The translations under genes and the position numbers were made by a program. The notes below the pieces were generated by a model that saw only the letters and a program-made list of their open reading frames with translations, had not been told where the DNA came from and searched no databases. From NCBI RefSeq assembly GCF_945915845.1, contig NZ_CAMEFX010000009.1, forward strand, positions 1 through 64,000: DNA of 64,000 nt, read 5' to 3'. Each line of letters opens with the position of its first letter. Positions within the stretch are counted from its first letter, which is position 1. Origin of the DNA: an uncultured Actinobacillus sp. (GTDB lineage Bacteria; Pseudomonadota; Gammaproteobacteria; Enterobacterales; Pasteurellaceae). Below, one piece after another: positions 40,481-50,978 of this stretch.

Positions 40481-40747
40481 ATGAAGATTCAACATCAACA
40501 AAATAACGAACAAGGTGAGTTTTTTCTATTAAATGCACAGGGCGACAAAATCGCAGAACTCACTTATTTTTTTGAAAACACCAACACCATTAACGCTAAT
40601 CATACCTATGTATCAGAAACCCTACGTGGTCAGGGCGTTGCCGATAAACTTTATCAAGCTTTACGTCAATTTGTAAAAGACAACCGGCTCAATCTTCATC
40701 CAACTTGTAGCTATATTGCGAAGAAATGGGAAAGAGAAAACCGATAG
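40481..40747 (+). CDS. GNAT-like N-acetyltransferase, YidJ/NATD1 type
   Basis: This 88-residue protein has the minimal GNAT fold of the GNAT_acetyltr_2 group: strand pairs GEFFLLNAQGDKIAELTYFF and NTINANHTYVSETLRGQGVADKL (acetyl-CoA loop RGQGVA) and the end LHPTCSYIAKKW. Substrate unknown. The start at 40481 has a GGAAG ribosome-binding sequence; a longer frame overlapping yacG is rejected. It ends the pil-coaE-yacG run and converges on mutT. Confidence 0.9.
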   Translation: MKIQHQQNNEQGEFFLLNAQGDKIAELTYFFENTNTINANHTYVSETLRGQGVADKLYQALRQFVKDNRLNLHPTCSYIAKKWERENR

Positions 40748-40748
40748 G

Positions 40749-41153
40749 TTAGCGCGTTTCTGCCAGCAAGCGCTGAATTAATTTGGCATTTGCCGGCGGA
40801 AATTGTCCTGCATCCAATTCCTTTTGATCCAACCAAAATCCCTCTTGCCCTTCTCGTCCAAAAGGTTCACCCAACCATTCTTCCACAAGATAAAAATGGA
40901 AATACAACACTTTGTTTGGATATTCAAACAAAAACTGCTCATACAGCACCGCACTTAATACATGGATCCCGATTTCTTCTTCTAACTCTCGTTTCAATGC
41001 ATCTTCGGGGGTTTCACCTGCATCCACTTTTCCACCGGGGAACTCGAGAGATTGAGCAAAATCTTGTCCTTCTAATCGTTGGGTTAAATAAATTTGACCA
41101 AATTCATTACGAATAATGCCTGCTGCAACATGTATCACTTTCTTTGTATTCAT
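40749..41153 (-). CDS. mutT: 8-oxo-dGTP pyrophosphatase MutT
   Basis: MutT clears oxidised dGTP from the nucleotide pool. The 134-residue protein has a complete NUDIX box, G-x5-E-x7-REU-x-EE-x-GU, from GGKVDAGETPEDALKRELEE to EIGI at about residues 39-61. It lies downstream of secA on the same strand, separated by a terminator. Confidence 0.96.
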   Translation of the reverse strand: MNTKKVIHVAAGIIRNEFGQIYLTQRLEGQDFAQSLEFPGGKVDAGETPEDALKRELEEEIGIHVLSAVLYEQFLFEYPNKVLYFHFYLVEEWLGEPFGREGQEGFWLDQKELDAGQFPPANAKLIQRLLAETR

Positions 41154-41183
41154 CGTTTATTGAACTATCTAGGTGAAAACAAA

Positions 41184-41209
41184 AAGTGCGGTCAAAAAAG
41201 ACCGCACAT
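41184..41209. terminator. Terminator of secA made of an inverted uptake-signal pair
   Basis: AAGTGCGGTC and GACCGCAC face each other around AAAAAA. On the minus strand a T-rich run follows, so the pair serves as a Rho-independent terminator. Confidence 0.85.
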
Positions 41210-41216
41210 TAAAGGG

Positions 41217-43922
41217 TTAATAATTCGCACGATTACCGTGGCAATGTTTATATTTCTTACCCGAACCACAAGGACAAGGTTCATTGCGTCCGATTTTACG
41301 CTCACTTTCAGCCATCGCAACATCTTCATTGGTCGCTTCCGTTTGACCATTATATTCCATGGCTTGCGCCTGACGTTGTGCCTTTTCTTGGTACGCTTGT
41401 TCAACTTGCTCCACTTCGTCTGCTGAACGAACCTGTACTCGGCTTAAAATACGAATAACATTCAGTTTCAAGGCATCAAGCATATTGGTGAACATCTCGA
41501 AAGATTCGCGTTTATACTCTTGTTTCGGATCTTTTTGTGCATAGCCACGTAAATGAATCCCTTGGCGTAGATAATCCATCGCACTCAAATGCTCTTTCCA
41601 TAGCTCATCAAGGGTTTGCAACATAATGTCTTTTTCAAAACGTCTTAAGGTTTCCGCACCGGCTAAGGCTTCTTTTTTACGATATTCTTCTGTCGCTATT
41701 TCAATAATGCGCTCGCGTAAATGATCTTCATGGAAGTTTTTATCTTCTTCTAACCAATGCGCAATCGGTAAATCAAGCGCAAAATCGCTACGTAAGCGGT
41801 TTTCTAGCTCAGGGATTTTCCATTGTTCTTCCACAGATTGTGGTGGCACATATTCATCAATCACCGCGTTAAACACATCTTGACGAATGACATCAATGGT
41901 TTCTGAAATATCTTCGTTATCAAGTAATGTATTACGTTGTGCATAAATCGCATGACGTTGGTCATTCGCTACATCATCATATTGCAATAAGTTTTTACGT
42001 CCATCAAAGTTGTGCGCTTCCACTTTGGCTTGCGCTTGTGCGATCACTTTCGCCAATAGTTTCGATTCCATCGCTTCGCCTGGGGTGCTGAATGCACGGC
42101 GCATCATATTTAACTTGCCTTCGTTCAAGTAAATACGCATTAACGCATCATCTAACGACAAATAGAAACGTGAAGAACCTGGGTCACCTTGACGGCCTGA
42201 ACGACCACGTAACTGGTTATCGATACGGCGTGACTCATGACGTTCTGTTCCGATAATATGTAAACCACCGGCTTTCATCACCGTATCATGACGTTCTTGC
42301 CATTGCGCTTTAATGGCCGTAATTTGCTCTTCCGTTGGATTGTCTAATTTCGCCACTTCCGATTTCCAGTTACCGCCTAATACAATATCCGTACCACGCC
42401 CCGCCATATTGGTGGCAATGGTTACCGCACCGGGATAACCGGCGTTGGCAACAATTTCCGCTTCTTGCGCGTGGAATTTTGCATTTAATACGCTATGCTT
42501 GATGCCCGCTTTATCCAAGGCTGCCGACAAGGCTTCCGATTTTTCAATCGAGATAGTCCCCACTAACACAGGCTGATTTCGTGCCACACAATCTTTAATG
42601 TCTTCAATGATCGCATCAAATTTATATTGTTCATTCTCAAACATAACGTCAGTACGATCATCGCGAATCATCGGGCGGTTAGTTGGAATAACGATAGTTT
42701 CCAAACCATAAATTTGTTGGAATTCAAAGGCTTCTGTATCCGCCGTCCCTGTCATCCCCGCTAATTTTTCGTATAAACGGAAATAGTTTTGATACGTAAT
42801 AGAAGCGACAGTTTGGTTTTCAGATTGAATGTTCACCCCTTCTTTCGCTTCAATCGCTTGGTGTAAACCATCTGACCAACGGCGACCTGCCATTGTACGA
42901 CCTGTATGTTCATCAACAATCACCACTTCGCCATCTTTTACCACATAATCCACGTCTTTTTGGAATAAGGTGTGGGCGCGTAATGCCGCGGTAATATGAT
43001 GGAATAAGGTTAAGTTTGCCGGTGAATATAAGCTTTCATTTTCGCCCATTAAACCTTGAGCGATTAACCAGTTTTCACATTTTTCTAAACCACGTTCCGT
43101 TAAGTTCGCTTGTTTGTTTTTCAGGTCTAACGCATAGTCGCCATCCCCTTGGAATTCATCGCTATCTTCTTTCTCTTGCTCAACTAAATTTGGAATTAAT
43201 TTATTGATTGCAAGATAAAGCTCTGAGCTGTCTGCGGCAGGGCCTGAAATAATTAATGGTGTACGTGCTTCATCAATTAAAATGGAATCCACTTCATCCA
43301 CTAAGGCATAATGTAACGGACGTTGGAAACGATCTTGCGCACTATGCGCCAAGTTATCGCGCAAGTAGTCGAAACCTAACTCACTATTTGTCGCATAAGT
43401 AATATCTGCTTTATAAGCTTCACGTTTCACTTCAGGCGGCAACCCCGGTACGTTTACTGCAACGGTCATGCCTAAGAACTCAAAGAGCGGACGGTTAGTT
43501 TCTGCATCGCGGCGCGCAAGGTAATCATTCACTGTTACAACGTGAACCCCTTTTCCTGTTAAGGCATTTAAATAACAAGGTAAGGTTGCGGTTAATGTTT
43601 TCCCCTCCCCGGTACGCATTTCTGCGATACAACGATTGGTCAACACCATCCCACCAATTAATTGCACATCAAAATGACGCATGCCTAACACACGTTTACT
43701 CGCTTCACGTACCGTAGCAAAAGCTTCAGGCATTAGTTGCTCAAGCGTTTCTCCTTTGGCCAAACGCTCACGAAATTCTGCTGTTTTGGCTTTTAATTCT
43801 TCATCTGTCAACGCTTCAAAGGTTGGTTCTAATGCATTGATTTTTTTGACTTCTTTATTTAAACGGCGTAAAACACGCTCGTTACGGCTACCAAAGATTT
43901 TTGTAACAATAGTTCTTAACAT
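41217..43922 (-). CDS. secA: Preprotein translocase ATPase SecA
   Basis: SecA powers protein export through SecYEG. The 901-residue protein has Walker [28 protein letters not shown], the helicase motifs ([34 protein letters not shown]) and the C-terminal SecB/lipid zinc tail [14 protein letters not shown]. Its gene is preceded by secM, and its ribosome-binding region is complementary to the end of secM, so translation is probably controlled by SecM stalling. Confidence 0.99.
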   Translation of the reverse strand: MLRTIVTKIFGSRNERVLRRLNKEVKKINALEPTFEALTDEELKAKTAEFRERLAKGETLEQLMPEAFATVREASKRVLGMRHFDVQLIGGMVLTNRCIAEMRTGEGKTLTATLPCYLNALTGKGVHVVTVNDYLARRDAETNRPLFEFLGMTVAVNVPGLPPEVKREAYKADITYATNSELGFDYLRDNLAHSAQDRFQRPLHYALVDEVDSILIDEARTPLIISGPAADSSELYLAINKLIPNLVEQEKEDSDEFQGDGDYALDLKNKQANLTERGLEKCENWLIAQGLMGENESLYSPANLTLFHHITAALRAHTLFQKDVDYVVKDGEVVIVDEHTGRTMAGRRWSDGLHQAIEAKEGVNIQSENQTVASITYQNYFRLYEKLAGMTGTADTEAFEFQQIYGLETIVIPTNRPMIRDDRTDVMFENEQYKFDAIIEDIKDCVARNQPVLVGTISIEKSEALSAALDKAGIKHSVLNAKFHAQEAEIVANAGYPGAVTIATNMAGRGTDIVLGGNWKSEVAKLDNPTEEQITAIKAQWQERHDTVMKAGGLHIIGTERHESRRIDNQLRGRSGRQGDPGSSRFYLSLDDALMRIYLNEGKLNMMRRAFSTPGEAMESKLLAKVIAQAQAKVEAHNFDGRKNLLQYDDVANDQRHAIYAQRNTLLDNEDISETIDVIRQDVFNAVIDEYVPPQSVEEQWKIPELENRLRSDFALDLPIAHWLEEDKNFHEDHLRERIIEIATEEYRKKEALAGAETLRRFEKDIMLQTLDELWKEHLSAMDYLRQGIHLRGYAQKDPKQEYKRESFEMFTNMLDALKLNVIRILSRVQVRSADEVEQVEQAYQEKAQRQAQAMEYNGQTEATNEDVAMAESERKIGRNEPCPCGSGKKYKHCHGNRANY

Positions 43923-43927
43923 AATGA

Positions 43928-44040
43928 TTTTCTTAATTTTCTATTTCAATAAATAACAACATACTTATTATTTGGCTTTCTTGCCATGAATAATAAGTGG
44001 CGCAATAAGATCCGTCTAAGATCTCAGATGATTAAGAAAA
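43928..44040 (-). promoter_or_regulatory. secM-secA intercistronic switch (SD-sequestering fold)
   Basis: On the transcribed strand TTTTCTTAAT at 44040-44031 (the last two codons and stop of secM) is perfectly complementary to ATTAAGAAAA at 43937-43928, which contains the secA ribosome-binding region five bases before its ATG. Inside this pairing sits a second hairpin with arms ACTTATTATT and AATAATAAGT (43963-43972, 43989-43998) and an inner GGC/GCC. A ribosome stalled at the SecM arrest peptide would cover the first arm and free secA. Pairing is AT-rich, hence stability is uncertain. Confidence 0.7.
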
Positions 44041-44367
44041 ATAAGGACTACCGCGAATAGGCGCATGCTTTGCGTAAATCTGTGTAACAAAGTGCGGTAA
44101 AATTTGGGGTTGTTTTTCCCATTGGACTGCCGGACGAATAAATTGTGTTCGCTGTAATTGCTGCTGTTGAACAAATGCAGAACGAACAACCTGAATCTGC
44201 AGAGGTTGATTTTGATATTCTAAACGTGACAACTCCGCCTGTTCTACGCCTTGCAGATTCGGCAACGCAAAAAACGCAATCATACTAAAAAGTATGTGCG
44301 ACCAAAAATGCGTACGCCCTTGCGTCGTGCGATGATAAACCTGATTCAAAATCAACTCATTAATCAA
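44032..44367 (-). CDS. secM: Secretion monitor SecM with a HAPIRGSP arrest peptide
   Basis: This 111-residue protein should be made only to sense export and then be discarded. A hydrophobic segment (about residues 24-40) acts as signal sequence. The C-terminus reads FVTQIYAKHAPIRGSPYFS; HAPIRGSP (101-108) is the stalling core I know from Mannheimia SecM, and it parallels E. coli GIRAGP. Stalling stops with Pro108 in the A site, so the ribosome would cover the last three codons and stop, the part that pairs with the secA leader. An uptake signal (AAGTGCGGT) lies within the gene. The protein is otherwise poorly conserved, which is normal for SecM. Confidence 0.92.
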   Translation of the reverse strand: MINELILNQVYHRTTQGRTHFWSHILFSMIAFFALPNLQGVEQAELSRLEYQNQPLQIQVVRSAFVQQQQLQRTQFIRPAVQWEKQPQILPHFVTQIYAKHAPIRGSPYFS

Positions 44368-44448
44368 TGTGAAAAAATTAGTCGAATTATAGCGGAAATT
44401 CGTTAGAATGTGCAGTAAATATTAGGAAATGTCGAAGAAACCAAGCGA

Positions 44449-44766
44449 ATGAAAAAAATAAGACGCTATCAAAAAGCGATGAATATTAAAGATTTACTGG
44501 AAACATCCAGCCTTGCCGATGTGATGAAAAAAGGCTTGCTCATCAATGAGATAAATCTGAAGATTAAAGCAATTTTTCCTACTCAATTTGACGGTTTATA
44601 TCAAATTGTGAACTTTGATGAAACCTGTTTAAATATCGATGTAGCAAACGCGATGGTTCGTCAAAATTTTTTATTCTGCCAACAGGAATTACTTCAATTA
44701 ATTCAACAACAATATCCTGATATTACACAACTTAACATTAAAATTAATCCTCGAATTGGAAAATAA
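44449..44766 (+). CDS. DUF721/DciA-like protein
   Basis: A 105-residue basic protein resembling the DUF721 family (DciA, a loader or operator of the replicative helicase DnaB): an N-terminal helical part (DLLETSSLADVMKKGLLINEINLKIKAIFP) and a KH-like end (CLNIDVANAMVRQNFLFCQQELLQLI..ITQLNIKINPRIG). It is short for the family. Its place beside secA/secM, divergent, is usual in gamma-proteobacteria. The start may instead be the ATG ten codons in. Confidence 0.75.
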   Translation: MKKIRRYQKAMNIKDLLETSSLADVMKKGLLINEINLKIKAIFPTQFDGLYQIVNFDETCLNIDVANAMVRQNFLFCQQELLQLIQQQYPDITQLNIKINPRIGK

Positions 44767-44788
44767 AAATAGCAGCCGAAGCTGCTAT
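44760..44788 (-). terminator. Terminator of the downstream lipoprotein gene
   Basis: ATAGCAGC and GCTGCTAT around a TTCG loop on the minus strand, followed by a T-rich tail. The gene at 44806-45249 ends just before it. Confidence 0.85.
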
Positions 44789-44805
44789 ATTATAAAGAGA
44801 TCATT

Positions 44806-45249
44806 CTAACGACATTGATAAATACGACGCTCTTCTTCTGATAATTCAGCACCATAACATTCATCATTATTTGGGTTGATTAACGTTGACTTAGGTTGCA
44901 CACCAACACGACGCTCTTCTGCTGACAGCTCATCATTATCAATTTTATTATTTTGTGCATGATTACGTTGTACCATTTTTTGTGGTAATTGAGATGGTTT
45001 CGGTGCCGGAGCCACTGTCTCCTTTTGAACAGATTTTTCTAAGGAATCTGTTTTCGAAATCTCTTGTTTTTTCACCGCACTTTTTTCATCTGAGACTGCC
45101 GTTTGCTCTGTCGTCTCTTTTGCATCAGTTTTTGTTTCAGATACAGCAGCCGCATTATCTTCTTTTGTAAGCTGTGCCGTTGGCTTAACTTCATCACCAC
45201 AAGCAGCAAGCCACATACTTAACCCTAAAACAAAAAGTAATTTTTTCAT
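44806..45249 (-). CDS. Lipoprotein with repeated LSxEERR motif
   Basis: A 147-residue lipoprotein: signal peptide with lipobox LAAC (Cys17), then a long Thr/Lys/Glu/Ala-rich disordered region with an uptake signal encoded in it, and a C-terminal part with two similar motifs, ELSAEERRV and ELSEEERRI, the second preceded by NNDECYGA and followed by YQC. The two Cys near the end could pair. Function is unknown. Confidence 0.8.
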   Translation of the reverse strand: MKKLLFVLGLSMWLAACGDEVKPTAQLTKEDNAAAVSETKTDAKETTEQTAVSDEKSAVKKQEISKTDSLEKSVQKETVAPAPKPSQLPQKMVQRNHAQNNKIDNDELSAEERRVGVQPKSTLINPNNDECYGAELSEEERRIYQCR

Positions 45250-45378
45250 ATTCTATCCCTTAGAGGTGGTATTTATTTTGCATACGCATTTTAAACATTA
45301 CGAACACATTGTCAATGAATACACAAAATTAGCCGCTGCACCAAGTTACAACGGCAGTTAAATTAACACACAGCGGCA

Positions 45379-46749
45379 CTAACGCATGGTCACAAATTCC
45401 TCCGACCCTGTTGGATGAATTGCCACGGTATTATCAAAATCTGCTTTGGTTGCACCCATTTTGATGGCTACCGCAAAACCTTGGATCATTTCGTCCACGC
45501 CAAAACCAATACCATGCAAGCCCACAATTTTTTCGTCCTGACCGACACAAACAAGCTTCATACGGCAAGGTTGACGATGTTGCGTGACGGCAGTATACAT
45601 AGCAGTAAAGGAAGATTTATACACCTTCACATTTTCTGCGCCATACATTTCAATGGCTTTCGGCTCTGTTAAGCCAATAGTACCAATAGGCGGGTGACTG
45701 AACACCACTGTTGGAACAAGATTGTAATCCAAATGCTCATTAGGTTTATTATTGAATAAACGTTCCGATAAACGGCGACCTGCTGCCACTGCCACCGGCG
45801 TTAATTCAATACCACCTTCAATAATATCGCCTACTGCATAAATACCGTCCACATTGGTATTTTGGAATTTATCCACTTTGATAAAACCGCGCTCATTGGT
45901 TGCCACGCCTGTTGCTTCCAAGTTAATCACATCTGTTGCAGGCTCACGACCAATTGCCCAAACCACGCAATCTACGTTGGTTTCGCGTCCATCTTCTAAT
46001 TTTAAGGTCAAAGAACCATCCTCATTTTTTACGACTTCCTGTGGAATGGCTTTAGTATGCAGTTGGATCCCATCTTGTGCTAAGACTTCAAGCAAAGTTT
46101 CCACGATTAACGGATCTTGATTACGCAACGGTGCATGTTGACGCACAAATAAATGACTCTCCACGCCAAGGCTATTAAATACCCCAGCCAGCTCCACCGC
46201 AATATAACCTGCACCCACAATAGCCACGCGTTTTGGCAATTCAGTCAAGGCAAAAACGCCATTGGAATCAATACCATATTCCGCCCCTTTTACCTTCGGA
46301 ATACTCGGACGACCACCAGTTGCAATCAAAATATGATCCGCTGTCACTTGCTCCGTTGAACCATCGGCATAATGCACTTCCACGGTTTTCGCATCCACAA
46401 ATTTAGCAAAACCATTTAACACATCCACATTATTTTTCGCCAATACATTGTTATAAGAAGTATGAATACGACCAATATAGGCTTGGCGGCTTTCCACTAA
46501 TTTCGCAAAATCAAATTGATTTACCGTGACATCAAAACCATAATCGGGCGCATAACTCTTAATTGCTTCTGCAATTTGCGCGCCATAAAACATCACTTTC
46601 TTCGGCACACAGCCCACATTTACGCAAGTTCCGCCTAAGTGTTTCGCTTCAATCATCGCACATTTTTTGCCATAACTCGCCGCGCGGTTAATAGACGCAA
46701 TACCACCTGAACCACCGCCAATGGCTAAATAATCATAATGTTTTGTCAT
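45379..46749 (-). CDS. gor: Glutathione reductase
   Basis: Gor reduces glutathione disulphide with NADPH. The 456-residue protein has the FAD-binding GGGSGGIA, the redox-active disulphide [13 protein letters not shown], the second dinucleotide fold [15 protein letters not shown] and the C-terminal catalytic HPTGSEE of the partner subunit. It is a single-gene unit. Confidence 0.98.
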   Translation of the reverse strand: MTKHYDYLAIGGGSGGIASINRAASYGKKCAMIEAKHLGGTCVNVGCVPKKVMFYGAQIAEAIKSYAPDYGFDVTVNQFDFAKLVESRQAYIGRIHTSYNNVLAKNNVDVLNGFAKFVDAKTVEVHYADGSTEQVTADHILIATGGRPSIPKVKGAEYGIDSNGVFALTELPKRVAIVGAGYIAVELAGVFNSLGVESHLFVRQHAPLRNQDPLIVETLLEVLAQDGIQLHTKAIPQEVVKNEDGSLTLKLEDGRETNVDCVVWAIGREPATDVINLEATGVATNERGFIKVDKFQNTNVDGIYAVGDIIEGGIELTPVAVAAGRRLSERLFNNKPNEHLDYNLVPTVVFSHPPIGTIGLTEPKAIEMYGAENVKVYKSSFTAMYTAVTQHRQPCRMKLVCVGQDEKIVGLHGIGFGVDEMIQGFAVAIKMGATKADFDNTVAIHPTGSEEFVTMR

Positions 46750-46870
46750 AATTCGGTTTCCTATCTGCTATAAAAGTTAAGGCTATTCTGCCGAAATTGT
46801 ATAAAAAACGCAAAAGCCTAAGTAGATTACTTTAATTGATATTACCAATCTAAAAGTTTATCTTTCAATA

Positions 46871-46907
46871 AAAAAAGCTTGGGCTCTTTTTCAGCCCAAG
46901 CTTTTTT
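46871..46907. terminator. Terminator of yfgM (bidirectional)
   Basis: AAAAAAGCTTGGGCT and AGCCCAAGCTTTTTT form a perfect 15-pair stem. It ends the rlmN-to-yfgM operon. Confidence 0.95.
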
Positions 46908-46918
46908 AACATACCAAA

Positions 46919-47533
46919 CTACAAATTATTTAACCGCACTTGCAACCATTCCTGCTCTAATGGCGAGGCTGTTTTTTGTGCTTGCTCATAACTCGCTTTC
47001 GCTGCTGTTTTATCACCTTTTGCAGCTTGAATATCACCGATTAACAATAACTTACGTGCTTCCAATGCAGCATCTTTTACTTGATTCTTTAGTGTTGCCA
47101 ATGCAGCATCTGTTTCATTAAGTTGCAGTTGTACGCTGGCTAAACGTAGTGCCGCTAAAGAAGCCAAAATATCATCAGGCGCTTCAACCATTGCTTGTTG
47201 CAATGAGGTTGCGGCTAATTGATAATCTTTGGATTCAGCAGCCAGTTTCGCTTTTTCAAATAATGCCAAAGTGGCATAAGCGGTTTTGTTATGTTCTTTT
47301 GCGAAAGCATCAATTTCTGAATTTTTCACGTCTGATGGCTGATTACCTAAAATAATTTGATCGTATTGGGCTGAAATTTCTTGGGTTTTAGCCACTTGGT
47401 GCTCCTGCCAATAACGCCAACCAAAAGAGCCTGCTAATGATAAAACCACCACTGCAATAATCGTTTTATAGTTGTCTTGCCACCAAGATTTTAGTTCGTT
47501 GAGTTCTTGTTCTTCAAAACTTGTTAATGCCAT
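46919..47533 (-). CDS. yfgM: YfgM, SecYEG-associated TPR-like membrane protein
   Basis: This 204-residue protein has a short cytoplasmic start (MALTSFEEQELNELKSWWQD), one membrane segment (about residues 24-42) and a periplasmic TPR-like domain. YfgM forms a complex with PpiD at the Sec translocon and helps periplasmic chaperoning. It follows hisS by ten bases. In E. coli bamB comes next; here a terminator ends the operon. Confidence 0.94.
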   Translation of the reverse strand: MALTSFEEQELNELKSWWQDNYKTIIAVVVLSLAGSFGWRYWQEHQVAKTQEISAQYDQIILGNQPSDVKNSEIDAFAKEHNKTAYATLALFEKAKLAAESKDYQLAATSLQQAMVEAPDDILASLAALRLASVQLQLNETDAALATLKNQVKDAALEARKLLLIGDIQAAKGDKTAAKASYEQAQKTASPLEQEWLQVRLNNL

Positions 47534-47543
47534 TTTTTAGTCC

Positions 47544-48815
47544 TTAAAATGCGTTCTTTAAATATGCCACAACATCAGTTGCAGAAATGGTTTGTTGCTC
47601 TGCTCCGCCGAGTAAATCTTTTACCACGACTTGCTCATTTTGTACTTCACTTTCTCCAATCACAAGAGCAAATTTTGCGCCACTTTTATCTGCACGTTTA
47701 AATTGCTTCTTGAAGTTACCGCCGGAGCAATGAGTCATCACGCGTAAGTGCGGTAATTCTGAACGAAGTTTTTCCGCTAATTGAAATGCTTTCACAGTGG
47801 TACCCTCACCGGCAAAAACAAGGTAAATATCCACCGCACTTGATAATGTAATGTTTTTATTTACTTCTTGCACAAGCAACACTAAACGTTCTAATCCCAT
47901 AGCGAAACCGACTCCTGGCGTGGCGTGACCGCCAAGTTGTTCCACTAAGCCATCATAGCGTCCGCCACCACAAACTGTGCCTTGCGCGCCTAACGCGGTC
48001 GTTACCCATTCAAATACCGTTTTGTTGTAATAGTCTAAACCGCGCACTAACTTCGGATTAATTTCATAAGGAACACCAACTGCATCTAACAACGCACAAA
48101 GCTGTGCAAAATGTTCACGGCTTTCATCATCTAAATAATCCAAGAGTTTCGGGGCATTATCTAACACTTTTTGTAACTCAGGATTTTTCGTATCTAAAAT
48201 ACGTAGTGGATTTTTCACCAAACGCTCTTTTTCTTCGTCACTTAAAAGTGCGGTGTGATTTTGTAAGAAATCTACCAATGCCGAACGGTAATTAGCACGC
48301 GCTTCAAGAGAGCCAATAGAGTTTAATTGCAAGGTAACATCTTTATCGATGCCCAATTCTTTCCATAAACGTGCGGTTAAAATAATCAATTCCGCGTCAA
48401 TTTCAGGATTGCTGATACCGAAAATTTCTACACCGGCTTGGTGGAATTGGCGATAACGTCCTTTTTGTGGACGTTCGTGGCGGAACATTGGGCCCATATA
48501 CCATAAACGTTGCTCATTGTTATAGCTCCAGCCATTTTCAATCGCCGCGCGTACACAGCCTGCCGTTCCTTCCGGACGTAAGGTTAATTGTTCATCATTA
48601 TCCCAGAATGTGTACATTTCTTTAGAAACTACGTCCGTCACTTCGCCGATTGCCCGCGCGAATAATGGCGTACTTTCCACAATCGGCATACGCACTTCTG
48701 AGTAACCATAATTGGCTAAAACGGACCGCACTTTGCCTTCAACCCATTGCCACAATGGCGTTTCTGTGGGTGAAGTATCGTTCATACCGCGGATTGCTTT
48801 AATAATATTTGCCAC
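47544..48815 (-). CDS. hisS: Histidyl-tRNA synthetase
   Basis: HisS charges tRNA-His. The 423-residue class II synthetase has motif 2 ([23 protein letters not shown]), the histidine-specific [11 protein letters not shown] and [14 protein letters not shown], and a C-terminal anticodon domain. It lies between ispG and yfgM with gaps of 23 and 10 bases. Confidence 0.99.
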   Translation of the reverse strand: MANIIKAIRGMNDTSPTETPLWQWVEGKVRSVLANYGYSEVRMPIVESTPLFARAIGEVTDVVSKEMYTFWDNDEQLTLRPEGTAGCVRAAIENGWSYNNEQRLWYMGPMFRHERPQKGRYRQFHQAGVEIFGISNPEIDAELIILTARLWKELGIDKDVTLQLNSIGSLEARANYRSALVDFLQNHTALLSDEEKERLVKNPLRILDTKNPELQKVLDNAPKLLDYLDDESREHFAQLCALLDAVGVPYEINPKLVRGLDYYNKTVFEWVTTALGAQGTVCGGGRYDGLVEQLGGHATPGVGFAMGLERLVLLVQEVNKNITLSSAVDIYLVFAGEGTTVKAFQLAEKLRSELPHLRVMTHCSGGNFKKQFKRADKSGAKFALVIGESEVQNEQVVVKDLLGGAEQQTISATDVVAYLKNAF

Positions 48816-48838
48816 ACTTTATCCTTTTTTCATTAATG

Positions 48839-49954
48839 TTATTCGCTTTGAGAAATGTCAATGCGTTGTTCTTTCATTGCGACTTTGGCGCGAATTTTAG
48901 CTTCTAATTGGTTAATCATATCATCGTTGTCAAAACGTTCTTTTTGACGTTCGCCGTTGAGATAAAAACCGCTTTTCTTATTACCGCCTGTAACCCCCAG
49001 CTCAGATACCAAAGCTTCACCAGGCCCGTTAACCACACAGCCAATAATTGAAACGTCCATTGGGGTAATAATATCTTCAAGGCGTTGTTCAAGGGCATTC
49101 ACCGTACCTATGACATCAAATTCTTGACGAGAACAAGTTGGACAGGCGATAAAATTAATACCGCGAGAACGAATACGTAATGATTTGAGAATATCAAAAC
49201 CAACTTTCACTTCTTCCACTGGATCAGCGGCTAAAGATATGCGTAATGTATCGCCAATACCTTCTGCTAAAAGCATGCCTAAACCTACCGCACTTTTCAC
49301 TGCACCGGCTCGTGCGCCCCCTGCTTCAGTAATACCTAAATGCAAAGGTTGTTTAATGGCTTTAGCCAGTAAACGATAACTTTCTACCGCTAAAAATACA
49401 TCTGAAGCTTTGACACTGACCTTAAATTGGTCAAAGTTCAAACGGTCCAAAATCTCTACATGACGCAATGCACTTTCAAGCAAGGCTTCAGGGGTTGGCT
49501 CACCATATTTTTCTTGAAGATCCTTTTCTAACGATCCTGCGTTAATTCCAATTCGGATGGGAATATTCTTATCTTTGGCACAATCCACTACAGCACGAAT
49601 GCGATCTTCACGCCCAATATTTCCTGGGTTGATGCGCAAGCAATCTACACCATATTCGGCAACTTTCAAGGCAATACGATAATCAAAATGAATATCTGCC
49701 ACCAACGGCACACGTGCTTGTTGCTTGATCAATTTGAAAGCTTCTGCCGCTTCCATCGTTGGCACAGAAACACGAATAATATCTGCGCCCACGCGTTCAA
49801 GTGCTTTAATTTGTGCTACGGTTGCTTCCACATCAGTGGTTCGCGTATTAGTCATAGATTGCACCGCAATCGGTGCATCGCCACCGATTGGTACATTGCC
49901 TACATAAATTTTTGTCGATTCACGACGTTTGATTGTGGGTTTAAATGCTGACAT
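48839..49954 (-). CDS. ispG: 4-hydroxy-3-methylbut-2-enyl diphosphate synthase
   Basis: IspG is the iron-sulphur enzyme of the penultimate step of the MEP isoprenoid pathway. The 371-residue protein has the N-terminal TIM-barrel ([20 protein letters not shown]) and the cluster ligands CPTC and CVVNGPGEA. It follows rodZ by eight bases. Confidence 0.98.
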   Translation of the reverse strand: MSAFKPTIKRRESTKIYVGNVPIGGDAPIAVQSMTNTRTTDVEATVAQIKALERVGADIIRVSVPTMEAAEAFKLIKQQARVPLVADIHFDYRIALKVAEYGVDCLRINPGNIGREDRIRAVVDCAKDKNIPIRIGINAGSLEKDLQEKYGEPTPEALLESALRHVEILDRLNFDQFKVSVKASDVFLAVESYRLLAKAIKQPLHLGITEAGGARAGAVKSAVGLGMLLAEGIGDTLRISLAADPVEEVKVGFDILKSLRIRSRGINFIACPTCSRQEFDVIGTVNALEQRLEDIITPMDVSIIGCVVNGPGEALVSELGVTGGNKKSGFYLNGERQKERFDNDDMINQLEAKIRAKVAMKEQRIDISQSE

Positions 49955-49962
49955 TGGAATTC

Positions 49963-50880
49963 TTATAGTTTAAATTTTGCAATGCGACCATCCACTTTCA
50001 GCGGATAATCTTCACCTTTGTAAGTAATTTTAACGTTGCTTGGCGCGCCAATAATCACGGAATAAGGACCGCTTTTATCAAAAGATAAAACATCACCTTT
50101 TTTATATTCTTTTTGCGCCAACACTTTGCGATTTGCATCTTTTACACTGATCCAGCTTGTGGCAGTAACCACTTCAATGTGTAAATCACCTTGAACATTT
50201 GCTGCAGGCTGATTTTCTTGTATATTTTCAACCGTGCTTTCTGCTGTTGTTTGCGTTTCTGCTGCAGTTTCTGTTGCAGGTTGTGGCGCTGATTCATCAA
50301 CAGATGTTGACGAAGGCTCTGCCGGTGTCGAAACAGGCGTGATGCTTTCCATATGGTTTGACACGTCAACAACAGGAGGCACTAATGCCGTCATTGTGGT
50401 ACTGTTATCAGAAGCTGTTTCCTGCACCGGTGTATAATTTTGCACAAGAGTATCACGTTCAGTATTGGATTGTTGATAGCTCTCCCACCACCAAAGTACC
50501 GTCATACCAATGACCACCGCAACAACACCTGCGGTAAAATAGCCGACCCAGCGACTATGAGAATGTGGATTAGTCACACGTTCAACACGAGCAATTCGAT
50601 TAAAGTCATGCTTTGTCGCATCCCCTAAATTAGCAACGGTCGCGCCCCAAACGTCTTCCGGTAATTTTAGAAATTTGGCATAAGTGCGGATATACCCTTT
50701 CATAAAGGTTGCAGGAATATTTTTGTGGGAAAATTCATTATTTTCAATATATTCGAGAATTTTGACACGCAAATTAATTTTATTGGCTGTATTCTCTAAA
50801 CTTAACCCCATTTTCTCGCGAGCCTGACGAAATTGCTCGCCTACAGATAATTCTGTTGTTAGTTGTTCTGTTTCTGTCAT
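49963..50880 (-). CDS. rodZ: Cytoskeletal protein RodZ
   Basis: RodZ connects MreB to the cell-wall elongation machinery. The 305-residue protein has a cytoplasmic helix-turn-helix domain (about residues 13-85; [28 protein letters not shown]), one membrane segment (about 113-133), a Thr/Glu/Gln-rich periplasmic linker and a C-terminal beta domain ([28 protein letters not shown]). It lies between pilW and ispG in the usual order. Confidence 0.96.
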   Translation of the reverse strand: MTETEQLTTELSVGEQFRQAREKMGLSLENTANKINLRVKILEYIENNEFSHKNIPATFMKGYIRTYAKFLKLPEDVWGATVANLGDATKHDFNRIARVERVTNPHSHSRWVGYFTAGVVAVVIGMTVLWWWESYQQSNTERDTLVQNYTPVQETASDNSTTMTALVPPVVDVSNHMESITPVSTPAEPSSTSVDESAPQPATETAAETQTTAESTVENIQENQPAANVQGDLHIEVVTATSWISVKDANRKVLAQKEYKKGDVLSFDKSGPYSVIIGAPSNVKITYKGEDYPLKVDGRIAKFKL

Positions 50881-50978
50881 AAAAAGTGCTAACTTTAGTA
50901 AAAAAATGATCCGCTAAAGTTTAAAGATGAAAAGGGGCTTTTGCAACAGTTATTGCCCATAATTGACAAAATTAACGG

